Shown here one piece after another: positions 40,500 to 49,563 of a stretch of 64,000 nt of DNA. The stretch is taken from contig JBGPBV010000005.1 of the NCBI GenBank assembly GCA_041481445.1, forward strand, positions 22,977 to 86,976, given 5' to 3'. The position numbers were made by a program, and so were the translations under genes. The DNA comes from AA29 sp041481445 (lineage in GTDB: Bacteria > Acidobacteriota > Vicinamibacteria > Fen-336). Positions within the stretch are counted from its first letter, which is position 1. Each line of letters begins with the position of its first letter. The notes below the pieces were generated by a model that searched no databases, was not told the origin of the DNA, and saw nothing but the letters and a program-made list of their open reading frames with translations.

Positions 40500-41788
40500 T
40501 CAAGGTCGCTCTCTGGAGCCCGCTGCCCCCGTCTCCCTCCGGCATTGCCGACTACGTCGCGGAGACGCTGCCCGCGCTGGCCCGGCACTTCGAGGTGGTC
40601 ACGGTCGCGGAGACACCGAACGTGGTGCCGGAAGCCGACCTCCATCTCTACCACCTGGGCAACTCGCCCGCGCACGCGTTCGTCTACCGCGCCGCCCGCG
40701 CGCAGCCGGGAGTGGTCGTGCTGCACGATTGGAGCCTGCACCATCTCGTCCTGCGGGAGACGGTCGAGCGCGGCGATGTCTCCGCCTACCTGCGCGAGAT
40801 GCGGCGCGCCTACGGGGAGACGGGCACCTTCGTGGCGCGCCAGGTGGCGCGGGCGCTGGGCGGAGACCTGCTGCCGGCGCTCTTCCCCTTGAACGACCGC
40901 ATGCTGGAGGGCAGCCTGGGCGTGGTCACGCTGAGCGCACAAACCGCCGCCCGCGTCGCCCGGCGCCTGCCCGGGCGGCCGCGCCTGCATCTCCCCCATC
41001 ACCTGTCGCTGCCGATCGAACCTCCGCCCGCGCGACCGGAGAGCCGCCGCCGGCTCGGCCTGCCCGAGGATGCGTTCGTGGTGACCGCTCCCGGCCTGGC
41101 CACCGCCAACAAGCGGCTGGACGTCGCGGTGCGAGTGATGGCACGGCTCCGCGTCGACCATCCGGAAGCCCTGCTCGTCGTGGCCGGCGCCACCGATCCC
41201 CGCCTGCCCCTCGACACCTGGGCCGCGGAGGCCGGGCTCGGGGACGGCCTGCGGGTGACCGGCCGCCTCGGCCTCGCCGATTTCGAGCGCCACCTCTCCG
41301 CCGCCGACGTCGTGCTCGCCCTGCGCTTCCCCTCGCACGGGGAGATGTCGGGCGCGGTCGTGCGCGCGCTCGGCGTGGGCCGGCCCGTGCTCGTCAGCGC
41401 GGGCAGCGCGCCCGCCGAGGAGTTCCCGGAGGGCGTGATCGTGCCCATCGACCCCGGGCGCCGGGAGGAGGCGGAGCTCGAGGCCTACCTGCGCCACCTG
41501 CGGGGCTCGCCGCGCCTCCGGGAGACGATCGGCGCGCTGGCCGCCGCCCACGTGCGCGCGCACCACCGCCTGGACGACACGATGGAGACGCTGGCCGGGT
41601 TCCTGCGCGCGGTGGAGGCGGGCAAGGCAAAGGCCCTGGCCGCCCTCGAGGCCGACCGTGCGGAGGAGGGCGGGCGGCTCGGCTACCTCATGGAGGAAGT
41701 GCGCGGGGGGGCGCGCGACCTCGGGCTGGCCGACCTTCGCCTCGGCCTCGAGGACCTCCTGGCCCCGCTGGCGAGGAGCGCGCGCTGA
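40496..41788 (+). CDS. Family 4-like glycosyltransferase
   Basis: 430 residues. KVALWSPLPPSPSGIADYVAE (in parts, ~3-23) is a motif of GT4 proteins that act on polymer termini. VVLHDWSLHHLVLRE (~77) and LHLPHHLSLPIE (~163) come before the donor domain, VTAPGLATANKRLDVAV (~198). The EX7E region reads HGEMSGAVVRALGVGRPVLVS (~281), keeping the first Glu but having Ala in the second place, as is usual in this GT4 subgroup. A helical C-terminal extension (~365-430) is rich in Ala, Glu and Leu. GTGA joins it to the preceding gene and CTGA to the next. Confidence 0.87.
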   Translation: MIKVALWSPLPPSPSGIADYVAETLPALARHFEVVTVAETPNVVPEADLHLYHLGNSPAHAFVYRAARAQPGVVVLHDWSLHHLVLRETVERGDVSAYLREMRRAYGETGTFVARQVARALGGDLLPALFPLNDRMLEGSLGVVTLSAQTAARVARRLPGRPRLHLPHHLSLPIEPPPARPESRRRLGLPEDAFVVTAPGLATANKRLDVAVRVMARLRVDHPEALLVVAGATDPRLPLDTWAAEAGLGDGLRVTGRLGLADFERHLSAADVVLALRFPSHGEMSGAVVRALGVGRPVLVSAGSAPAEEFPEGVIVPIDPGRREEAELEAYLRHLRGSPRLRETIGALAAAHVRAHHRLDDTMETLAGFLRAVEAGKAKALAALEADRAEEGGRLGYLMEEVRGGARDLGLADLRLGLEDLLAPLARSAR

Positions 41789-42519
41789 GCGCCGAGCTCC
41801 TCTCCGTGGTCATCCCGGCCTACAACGAGGGCCGGCGGCTCCCGCCGACGCTCGAGAAGGTCCAACGGTACCTGGCGGGAAGGCCCCACGAGATCGTGGT
41901 GGTGGACGACGGCTCGGTGGACGACACCGCCCTTCGCGCGGAGGCGGCGGGGGTGAGAGTCCTCCGCAACCAGGGCAACCGCGGGAAGGGGTATTCCGTG
42001 CGGCGCGGGATGCTGCAGGCGCGCGGGTCACGGCGCCTCATGACCGACGCCGACCTCTCCACGCCCATCGAGGAGCTCGACCGCCTGCTCGCCAAGATGG
42101 AGGAGGGCTACGACGTCGTGATCGCCTCCCGCGCCCTTCCGGACAGCAACGTCGAGGTGCGCCAGGGCCGTCTGCGCGAGAGCATGGGCCGCCTGTTCAA
42201 CCTCTGCGTGCGCGTGCTCGCCCTGCCCGGCCTGCAGGACACCCAGTGCGGCTTCAAGCTCTTCACGGCGGCGGCGGCCGAGGAAGCCTTCTCCGCCGCC
42301 CGCCTCGACGGCTTCTCGTTCGACGTCGAGGCCCTCTTCGTGGCCCGGCGCCGCGGGCGCCGCATCGCCGAGGTCCCCGTCACCTGGCGCAACGACGAGG
42401 CCACGCGCGTGGACACGTTCAAAGGGGCGGTGGCCTTCCTGGACCTGGCGCGGATCCGGCTCAACGACTGGCGCGGCCTCTACGACGCGCCCTCGCCCGC
42501 CCGCGGAACGGTGTTGTAG
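41785..42519 (+). CDS. Family 2 glycosyltransferase (DPM1/Alg5-like), probable CTG start
   Basis: About 244 residues. LLSVVIPAYNEGRRLPPTLE (~5-24), VVVDDGSVDDT (~39), NQGNRGKGYSVRRGM (~62) and MTDADLSTPIEEL (~84) match Alg5-type polyprenyl-phosphate glucosyltransferases, as does the DTQCGFKLF segment (~152) and FSFDVEALFVARRRG. CTG 41785 overlaps the preceding stop as CTGA, with GAGGAG (41773-41778) six bases upstream. The first standard in-frame codon, GTG near 41806, would fall inside the first beta strand. CTG is therefore the likely start. The 3' end overlaps the convergent SurA-N-like gene by 40 bases. Confidence 0.88.
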   Translation: MSAELLSVVIPAYNEGRRLPPTLEKVQRYLAGRPHEIVVVDDGSVDDTALRAEAAGVRVLRNQGNRGKGYSVRRGMLQARGSRRLMTDADLSTPIEELDRLLAKMEEGYDVVIASRALPDSNVEVRQGRLRESMGRLFNLCVRVLALPGLQDTQCGFKLFTAAAAEEAFSAARLDGFSFDVEALFVARRRGRRIAEVPVTWRNDEATRVDTFKGAVAFLDLARIRLNDWRGLYDAPSPARGTVL

Positions 42520-43058
42520 CGGATCTCCGCCGCCCGCCGGAGCTCCTTGACCCACTCCTCGATCCGCCGCGAGAGGTCCGCCTGGGCGAGGCGCTCGCGG
42601 ATGGCGGGCGCCGCCTCCGCGAAGGACTGGCCGTCCGGGTGCGCCTGGCCGTCGTAGGCCGCGCGCACCGCCTCCTCCGCGACCCGGACCTGCGGCCGGA
42701 AGCGGAACTCGACGTACTTCAGGATGGCCGCCTCGCGATGGGCCAGGCGCTGGAGCTGCTCCTCCTCGTCGGGAGTCGAGGCCTGCACGCGGGCCTTGAG
42801 GCTCGCGAGCGCGCGCTCATCCTCCTCCGGGCTCAGCGCGGCCTGGGGCAGCCGCGCCGCCTCGTGGTACATGAGCTGCTCGTCGATGAGGCCGTCCAGG
42901 GCCGGCCGCTCCTGCTGCCCGCGCACCTTGCCGAAGACCGCCACCTCGGAGAGGAGCACCGGGCGCCCGTCCACCACGGCCAGGATCCTCTCCACCACCG
43001 CCGGCGCCGGTGAGGGCACCGCGGCGAGGAGGAGCGCGGTCACGAGGTCAAAACGCAT
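42480..43058 (-). CDS. Secreted SurA-N-like chaperone without a PPIase domain
   Basis: 192 residues. A short signal peptide (FDLVTALLLAAVPSPAPA) precedes VERILAVVDGRPVLLSEV (~21-38), the opening of SurA/PpiD-type N-terminal domains. The rest is helical: QLMYHEAARL, then a Glu/Arg-rich region with RVAEEAVRAAYDG, and a C-terminal helix RRIEEWVKELRR. No parvulin domain is found, and the length equals the SurA N-domain alone. It should help outer-membrane proteins cross the periplasm. It overlaps the upstream Omp85 gene by 11 bases, which fits a role with that protein. Confidence 0.7.
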   Translation of the reverse strand: MRFDLVTALLLAAVPSPAPAVVERILAVVDGRPVLLSEVAVFGKVRGQQERPALDGLIDEQLMYHEAARLPQAALSPEEDERALASLKARVQASTPDEEEQLQRLAHREAAILKYVEFRFRPQVRVAEEAVRAAYDGQAHPDGQSFAEAAPAIRERLAQADLSRRIEEWVKELRRAAEIRYNTVPRAGEGAS

Positions 43059-45690
43059 GGCCGATCGTGAAGTGGAGGTGGTACGGGCTCTCGCCCGGCT
43101 GCCGGTCGAGCTTGTACCCCCAGTCGAAGCGCAGGGGACCGACCGCGCTCTTGTAGCGCAGGCCGAGGCCGGCGGTGTAGCGGAGGTCGCCGAGCGCCAT
43201 GTCGGAGACGAGCGGGTACACGTTGCCCGTCTCCGCGAAGGCGGCGGCCCAGAAGGCGCCGGCGAGGTGCCGGCGCAGCTCGATCCCTCCGAGGAGGAGC
43301 GCGTTTCCGCCGTCCGGCCGCACCTCGTCCACGCCGAACCCGCGCAGCGAGTAGTCGCCGCCCGCGAAGAACCGGTCCGGCTTGGGCACCAGCGGATCCT
43401 CTCCCCGGAAGGTGCGGGCCAGGCCCACGCGCGCAGACACGGCGACGATGGTGTGGGCGGTGAGGGCCCGGTAGGTCGCGCCCTGGGCGAAGCCCTTCAC
43501 GAGCGTGTTCCCGCCCAGGATGTGCAGGGAGAGGAGGCCGTCGGTGGCGAGGAAGAAGCCGCGCTTCGGGTCCAGGGGGTCGTCGCGGGTGTCGTAGACG
43601 AGGGAGGCGGAAGGGCCGGAGAGGGTCCCCGGGCAGAACTCGCGGCCGAAGGTCAGGCAGTCCTCGTCGGTGTTGTAGGTGCGCGTCTCCTGGTAGGTCT
43701 GGCGCAGGATGGCGCTCCAGTTGGCGGAGAGGGTGTGGGCGGTCTGCACGGTCACGCCCGTGCGCGTGAAGTCGAAGGTCTCGCGGTGCTCCTCCTCGCG
43801 GAAGGCGGTGAAGAACAGCTCCCGCTTGCGACCCAGGAAGTACGGCTCGCGGAAGGTGGTCAGGAGCCGGAAGGACGGCTGCAGGCTGGCCCGCGCGAAC
43901 ACGGTCAGGCGGCGGTCCATCCCGAACAGGTTCCGGCGCGTGACCTCGGCGCTGGCGCGGACCCTCTCGCGCTCGGCGTAGCCGACGCCGTAGGAGACGG
44001 AGGTCAGGGGGGCTTCCTCCGCCCGCACCACCACGCTGCGCTGGTGGGGCGTGTCCGGGTCCATCTCGGTGATGGACACGCGGTCGAAGAGGCCGAGCCC
44101 GCCCAGGCGGCGCTGCGACTCGAGCACGCGGTCGAGGCCGAGGGGCTCCCCCTCCTTGACCGTCAGCTCCCGCCGGACCACTTCCTCCTTCGTCCGCTCC
44201 AGGCCGGTGATGACGACGTGGTCGACCTTGGTGGGCTCGCCCGGCCTCACCCTCAGGGTGACCGCCGCCTCCGCGCGGTCCTCCGAGAAGATGACCTCCG
44301 GCGTCACCTCCGCCTGCGTGTACCCCGTGTTGCGGTAGGCGGCGAGGACGGTGTCGCGGTCGCGGGCGAGGTCCGTCACGCGGTAGGCGCCGCCCTCGCG
44401 CAGGCGCAGCTCGCGGGGCGCGCTCCCCGCCGGGAGGGCCAGGGGACTCTCCACGTGCAGGGTGGAGACACGCGTGCGGGGGCCGGCGTGGACGCGGAAG
44501 ACCACGGGCAGGGTGCCGCCCCCCTCCGGCACCTCCGCGTCGACCCGGGCCGCGGCGTGCCCGCGCTCCTCGAGGGCCCGGGTGAGGACGCGCGCGCCTT
44601 CCGCCACCTCGCCGTCGACGAGGGGCTCGCCGGGGAGGATCTGGATCAGCCGCGCCAGCCCCTCCGTCTCGTCGCCCTCGACGCGGACGGACGCCACCTC
44701 CGCCCGTGGGCCCGCCTCCACGTCGTACACCAGCACCTGAAGCGACGCCCGCTGCTCCTCGCGGTGGGTCACGCGGGCCAGGCGGTAGCCCTGGCGCCGG
44801 GCCTCGCTCTCCAGCAGGTCGCTCGCCTCCTCGACGGCGTCCGACTTGAGGCCACCATCCTTCAGGAGCGCGCGCACGCGTCCGCGGAGATGCGCGACCA
44901 CGTCGCCGTGGATCTCGACGTCGCTGAGCGGACCCGGGTCCAGGCGGAAGACGAGGTCGACGCGCGCGGCCGCGGGGTCGTAGGCCTCGGAGAGCGACAC
45001 CGCCGCCCGCCAGTGGCCCTGCCCCACCAGCACGTCGCGCATGCGCTGGGCCACGGACTGGACGCGCTCCCGCCGGAAGGGCTCGCCCGGCCGGGGACCC
45101 GGGACCTGGATGCGCACGATCACGGACAACTCACCCTCCACCCGGGAGGAGGCCACGCGGACGACGGGGCCGGAGACGACGGTGAAGACGGCGTCCGCGC
45201 CTCCGGGCACCGGCCGCGCGGCCGGGGTCACGCGCGCCTCGAGGTAGCCGCGCTGCACCAGCGACAAGGCCAGGTCCTGCGCCGCCCGGTCCAGCCGGGC
45301 CGGCCACAGCGGCTCTCGCGGGCGGAGGCGGGAGATGCGGCGCACCGCCTCCGGCTTGAGCACGTGATCGCCCTCCACGCGCACCTGGGCGAGCAGGGGC
45401 GCCCGCACCGGCCGGAACACGACGTCGACCCCGCCCGCGGCGGGCGTGGTCTCCACCACCACGTCCGCGAACTCGCCGGTGGCGTAGATCAGCTCGACGA
45501 CGTGGCGGACCAGCTCCGGCTCCAGCGGCGCTCCCGCCTTCACCTCGAGGTAGCGGTCGAGGCGCGCCACGTCCTCCGGCGGGGCCTCCAGGCGCACGGC
45601 CGCCACCATCGGCCCCGGGGCGGGGGACACCGCGGGCGCAGGCGAGGGCGCCGTCCCCGCCATGAGGGCGGCGAGGACGAGCGTGGTCAT
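43048..45690 (-). CDS. Omp85/BamA-TamA family outer-membrane protein with about seven POTRA repeats
   Basis: 880 residues: signal peptide (1-~20), a periplasmic region of about seven POTRA repeats (~29-555) and a 16-strand beta-barrel. Successive POTRAs begin near VAAVRLEAP, LAQVRVEGD, VASSRVEGE, SDVEIHGD, VASVRVEGD, STLHVESP and DHVVITGLE, each ending in a short acidic 'xxGP/GE' turn. Barrel marks are FSYGVGY-like first strand (TSVSYGVGYAER), the loop-6 motif DYSLRGFG, and a C-terminal strand ending in Phe (HLHFTIGHAF). Two Cys (EDC...REFC) lie in an extracellular loop. It inserts proteins or works with TamB, whose stop codon overlaps its start (ATGA). BamA and TamA roles cannot be separated by sequence here. 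Confidence 0.9.
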   Translation of the reverse strand: MTTLVLAALMAGTAPSPAPAVSPAPGPMVAAVRLEAPPEDVARLDRYLEVKAGAPLEPELVRHVVELIYATGEFADVVVETTPAAGGVDVVFRPVRAPLLAQVRVEGDHVLKPEAVRRISRLRPREPLWPARLDRAAQDLALSLVQRGYLEARVTPAARPVPGGADAVFTVVSGPVVRVASSRVEGELSVIVRIQVPGPRPGEPFRRERVQSVAQRMRDVLVGQGHWRAAVSLSEAYDPAAARVDLVFRLDPGPLSDVEIHGDVVAHLRGRVRALLKDGGLKSDAVEEASDLLESEARRQGYRLARVTHREEQRASLQVLVYDVEAGPRAEVASVRVEGDETEGLARLIQILPGEPLVDGEVAEGARVLTRALEERGHAAARVDAEVPEGGGTLPVVFRVHAGPRTRVSTLHVESPLALPAGSAPRELRLREGGAYRVTDLARDRDTVLAAYRNTGYTQAEVTPEVIFSEDRAEAAVTLRVRPGEPTKVDHVVITGLERTKEEVVRRELTVKEGEPLGLDRVLESQRRLGGLGLFDRVSITEMDPDTPHQRSVVVRAEEAPLTSVSYGVGYAERERVRASAEVTRRNLFGMDRRLTVFARASLQPSFRLLTTFREPYFLGRKRELFFTAFREEEHRETFDFTRTGVTVQTAHTLSANWSAILRQTYQETRTYNTDEDCLTFGREFCPGTLSGPSASLVYDTRDDPLDPKRGFFLATDGLLSLHILGGNTLVKGFAQGATYRALTAHTIVAVSARVGLARTFRGEDPLVPKPDRFFAGGDYSLRGFGVDEVRPDGGNALLLGGIELRRHLAGAFWAAAFAETGNVYPLVSDMALGDLRYTAGLGLRYKSAVGPLRFDWGYKLDRQPGESPYHLHFTIGHAF

Positions 45691-48600
45691 CGGGCCTGGC
45701 GCCTGAGGCGGAGGTCGAAGCCGTAGCCGTCGGTCTGGGACTGCGTGACGAGGACGGAGAGCCGATCGGACAGCGTGTACTCCACCGCGACCAGACGTTC
45801 CTGGCTGCCGCTCAGGTCCTGGGAGTAGACGACGTTGAGGTCCCGCGTCACGCGCTTGCCCACCGTCATGCGCCCGGTGGAGCCTTCGCCCGGCGCGCGC
45901 AGGAAGTTGGGGTCGATCGAGAAGCGGTCCAGGCCCAGGCGCGCCGCTCCCCGCTCCAGCCCCACCTGCTCCGACAGCTTGCCCGCGGCCAGGGTGGCCG
46001 CGCCCTGGCCGGCCAGCTTCTGCGCGTCGGACTGGAGCTCCTGGGCGACCTCGACCCGGCTCTCGTCCGCCCCCGCGAGGAGGCTGAGGATCCCCACCGT
46101 GCTCAGCGGCGGGTCGGAGGTGAGCGTGGGGTACACGCGCTCGAGAGTGCCGTTCACCTTCAGGGTCACGTTGTACGACCGCACGCGGCTCTCGGCCTCG
46201 ATGTCGAACAGGGGGTCCAGCCGCTCCGGGTTCGCGAAGTCGATCACCCCCCGGCGGATCACGTAGGTGTTGCCCTGGAAGTAGACGCGGCCGCGGTCGA
46301 TCTCGGCCCGCCCCAGCACGACCGGCGCGGCGTAGCTGCCCTGCAGGGTGAGGTCGGCCCGCGCCTGGAGGGTGGCGAGGTTGTTGTCGATCTTGAGGGT
46401 GCCCGGAGCCTGCACCTTGACGTCGTAGCGCACGCCCCCGCCCAGGGTGGCCGTCCCCACGCTGGGCGCGGAGACGGCCAGGAGCTCGGAGGCCACGTCG
46501 TACCGGCGCGTCCAGACCGCGTCACGCACGTCGACCTTGCCCGTGAGCCACTGCTGCGATTGGTCGCCGAACAGGCGCAGGTCGGCGTCGAGAACGCTGC
46601 GCAGCCCCTCCGGATAGCGCAGGGCGATGGAGCGGCCGCTGGCCTGCACGTCGAAGGAGGTGAGGTGTCCGCCCGTATAGGCGGCCTGCCCTTCCAGCTC
46701 GACCGGCCCGCCTCCGACACTGCCGGTCACGCCCGCGAAATGGGCGGCGTGCGCATTGAACAGCACCCGGCCGCGCACGTCCTCGACCCCGTGCGGGAAC
46801 CCGCGCAGGCGGACGCCCGCCCCCTCGATGTCGAGGGTGCCCTCCACCACGGGGGCGGCGCGAAGGCCGGAGACGGCCACCTCGACCCGGGCCGCCCCCG
46901 CCCCGCGCAGCTCCGAGCTCACCACCGACAGCGCGCGCAGGTCGGCGGTGCCGCGCACGGTCAGATCGAGCGCGCCGTCCTCCACCAGGGCCGCGGATCC
47001 GGTTATGGTGAGGTCGGTGCCCTCGCCCGAGAGCTCCAGGTCGCGCACCTCGACGGTGCCGTCGGCCAGGCTCAGGTGGAGGGGCGCGCGATTGGTCACC
47101 GGATACTCGGGCAGCGACACGATCAGCTGGCGCGCGTCCGCTTCCGCCACCAGCGCGCGCGGGGTGGCCAGCGGACCGCGCACGTGCAGGTCGCCCGAGC
47201 TCACCACGCCGATCGCGGAGGGCAGGGCGGGCCACAGGGCGCGGGCGAAGGGATCGAGGCTCGTCTGCTCGGCGGTGAGGGTGAGGTCCGCCTCGTGGGG
47301 CGCGTCCAGGCCGACCCGGCCGCGGAGCGCGAGGTCCACCCGCGGAGACCGGCAGCGCGCGTCCACCGACACCGCGCCGTCCCCTGCTCCGACCAGGCGG
47401 GCCTGGAGCGCCCCCACGCCCTCGTCGCCGAGGAAGAGCCGGGGCGCGGTGAGCTCGCCCTCCAGGCGTGGGCGGGCCAGCGTGCCCTGGAGGACGACCT
47501 GCCCGGACACGCGCCCGCCCCAGGCGGGCGTGGCCGGCGAGGCGCGGACGAGCGCGCCCACGTCCAGCCCTTCCGCCTGCGCGCGTCCGTCGTAGATCCC
47601 GTCGTCGGTCACCGTTCCCGCGAAGCCGACCGATCCCCCACCCACGCGCGCGCGCCCCTCCGTGACCTCCGTGACCCGGCCGCGGAGCACGGAGCGCACG
47701 TCGAGGTCCTCGAAGGCCACGCCGTAGTAGTGCCCGGCGCTGCTGGTCACGTGGGCGGTGCCGTGGGGATCGCTGCGGCGGCCGGCCAGCGCGGCCTCGC
47801 CGGAGACGAGCCCCTGGACGTCGAGGTCCCAGCCGAGAGCGGTGACCAGGTCCGGCGCCGGCCAGCTCACGATCCGCACGCGCGCGTCCAGCGCGTCCTC
47901 GTCTCCGTAGTCGCCCGTCTGCATGCGGCCGTCCACCCACAGCTCGCCCCCCGGCCGGCGCAGGACCAGGGAGTGGGGCCGCACCTCGCGCGCGTCGACC
48001 GCCCCCACCCACTCGGCGTGGCCCCAGCGCACGCCCAGGTAGCCGATGTCCTCGCCGCTGAACCGGCCCTCGAACACGGGATCGTCGAGCCTCCCCTGCC
48101 AGCGCCCCTCGAACACGCCCCCGCCGCTGAGGCCGGCCGGCTCGGCTCCGGGCGCCCCGAGGGCGCGGCGGATGCGCACGAGGAGCCCGTCCGCGGCCGC
48201 GATGTCGGTGCTGCGCGCCTGCACCTCGAGGTCCGTGTCGCGATCGGCGGCGATCGGGCCCTTGAGACGGGCCTCGGCGATCGGCGTGTGGAGCTGCGCC
48301 TCCTCCACCACCTGGGCCCCGTCCTGGGCGTGCCACACGAAGCGGCCGGCCAGGGGTGTGCGGCCGTCCGCGCGCGGCGCGAGCTCGAGACGGGCGCGGC
48401 CGCTCACCGCCCGCCGGCGGCCCCGCGGCCAGCGCACGGAGACCTCGCCCGTGGCCACCGCGCCCAGGCCCGCCTTGCCCACGTCGAAGACGTGGCTCAC
48501 CGCCTCCTCCGCGTCGACCCCCTGGAGCTGCGCGTCCACGCGCACCTGCCCGGGCATCGGCGGCACCTCGACGTCGAAGCGGCCGGAGCCGCCGAAGAGG

Positions 48601-49532
48601 GAGGCCTCCAGCCCGCGCACGCGGACGCCCTTGTCGTCCCAGGTCACCTCGCCGGAGTAGCGTGGGATGGCCACGCCTTCGAACGCTCCCCGCGCGCCAT
48701 CCACCCGTCCGGCCACGCGCAGCTTGCCCTGGTCGAGGCGGACGGTGCCGTGGAACTGGCCGTGCCCGTCCAGGCCGAGGTCGCTGGCCACTACGTGGCG
48801 GTCGACGATGCCCAGGTCCACCTCGCCGCTCACCGCGAGGTCGGCGGACAGGGGCGCCAGGGAGAGGCGCCCGCGATAGGTGAGGTCGGTGCGCTCCCCG
48901 GTGAGGCGGCCGGACTCCACGGTCACCTTCGCCCCCTCCAGGACCACGTCCACGCGCGTGGCCAGGGGCAGCGGAGGGGCGGCCCCGAAACGCGCGGGGC
49001 CGGGGCCGAACGAGAACGTGCCGGCCAGGACGCCCGGCCGGCGCTGGGCGAGACGCCCGCCCACGTCGGGGAGGTCGAGGTCGAGAGGGATGCGCTCGTG
49101 GTCCAGCTCCAGCTCTCCTCCCGCCACGATCAGGCGCCGGATCTGCACTTCACGGCCGGGTCCGCCCCCGGCGAAGATCGGGGGCACGTCGTCGCCGCCG
49201 CGGCGGTAGGCGCGCACGCGCACGCGCGGCCGCTCCACCGCCACCCGCAGGAGCACGAGGCGGCGATGCAGGAGCGCGGCCGCGGACGGCGTCACCACCA
49301 GCCGCGGCACTTCCACGAACGGCTCGGAGGCGGGAGTGGGTCCGGCCACGCGCACGTCCGTGACCTCGACCTCGAACGGGATGAAGTGGTACTCGACGCG
49401 GCCCACCGTCACCGGGCGCCGGAAGAGTGCGGTGAGGCGGTCCTCGAGCATCAGGGCCGTCCACACCGGGGCCCGCCAGAGGAGGGCGGCGCCGAGGACG
49501 ACGAGGACGACGAAGAGGACGCGACGCTTCAT
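45687..49532 (-). CDS. tamB: TamB-like (DUF490) inner-membrane-anchored beta-helical protein
   Basis: 1281 residues. A signal anchor (RVLFVVLVVLGAALLW, ~4-19) is followed by a very long repetitive beta-strand region of the AsmA/TamB (bridge-like lipid-transfer) type. The C-terminal DUF490 portion is clear: LSTVGILSLLAGADESRVEV (in parts, ~1145), MTVGKRVTRDLNVVYSQDLSG (~1225) and VAVEYTLSDRLSVLVTQ (~1250). TamB spans the periplasm to support outer-membrane assembly or phospholipid transport with its Omp85 partner. ATG 49532 is chosen because the signal anchor starts at once; an upstream GTG at 49589 would add 19 proline- and serine-rich residues. Confidence 0.92.
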   Translation of the reverse strand: MKRRVLFVVLVVLGAALLWRAPVWTALMLEDRLTALFRRPVTVGRVEYHFIPFEVEVTDVRVAGPTPASEPFVEVPRLVVTPSAAALLHRRLVLLRVAVERPRVRVRAYRRGGDDVPPIFAGGGPGREVQIRRLIVAGGELELDHERIPLDLDLPDVGGRLAQRRPGVLAGTFSFGPGPARFGAAPPLPLATRVDVVLEGAKVTVESGRLTGERTDLTYRGRLSLAPLSADLAVSGEVDLGIVDRHVVASDLGLDGHGQFHGTVRLDQGKLRVAGRVDGARGAFEGVAIPRYSGEVTWDDKGVRVRGLEASLFGGSGRFDVEVPPMPGQVRVDAQLQGVDAEEAVSHVFDVGKAGLGAVATGEVSVRWPRGRRRAVSGRARLELAPRADGRTPLAGRFVWHAQDGAQVVEEAQLHTPIAEARLKGPIAADRDTDLEVQARSTDIAAADGLLVRIRRALGAPGAEPAGLSGGGVFEGRWQGRLDDPVFEGRFSGEDIGYLGVRWGHAEWVGAVDAREVRPHSLVLRRPGGELWVDGRMQTGDYGDEDALDARVRIVSWPAPDLVTALGWDLDVQGLVSGEAALAGRRSDPHGTAHVTSSAGHYYGVAFEDLDVRSVLRGRVTEVTEGRARVGGGSVGFAGTVTDDGIYDGRAQAEGLDVGALVRASPATPAWGGRVSGQVVLQGTLARPRLEGELTAPRLFLGDEGVGALQARLVGAGDGAVSVDARCRSPRVDLALRGRVGLDAPHEADLTLTAEQTSLDPFARALWPALPSAIGVVSSGDLHVRGPLATPRALVAEADARQLIVSLPEYPVTNRAPLHLSLADGTVEVRDLELSGEGTDLTITGSAALVEDGALDLTVRGTADLRALSVVSSELRGAGAARVEVAVSGLRAAPVVEGTLDIEGAGVRLRGFPHGVEDVRGRVLFNAHAAHFAGVTGSVGGGPVELEGQAAYTGGHLTSFDVQASGRSIALRYPEGLRSVLDADLRLFGDQSQQWLTGKVDVRDAVWTRRYDVASELLAVSAPSVGTATLGGGVRYDVKVQAPGTLKIDNNLATLQARADLTLQGSYAAPVVLGRAEIDRGRVYFQGNTYVIRRGVIDFANPERLDPLFDIEAESRVRSYNVTLKVNGTLERVYPTLTSDPPLSTVGILSLLAGADESRVEVAQELQSDAQKLAGQGAATLAAGKLSEQVGLERGAARLGLDRFSIDPNFLRAPGEGSTGRMTVGKRVTRDLNVVYSQDLSGSQERLVAVEYTLSDRLSVLVTQSQTDGYGFDLRLRRQAR

Positions 49533-49563
49533 GGCCGGGGCGAGTGGGCGCGGGGGCCTGGGG

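Noticed and set aside
40496..41788. Loss of the second Glu of EX7E in a GT4 as an inactivating change
   Set aside because: The GE-SG-ralg version of this motif is usual in this GT4 subgroup, and the remaining donor-site motifs are intact.
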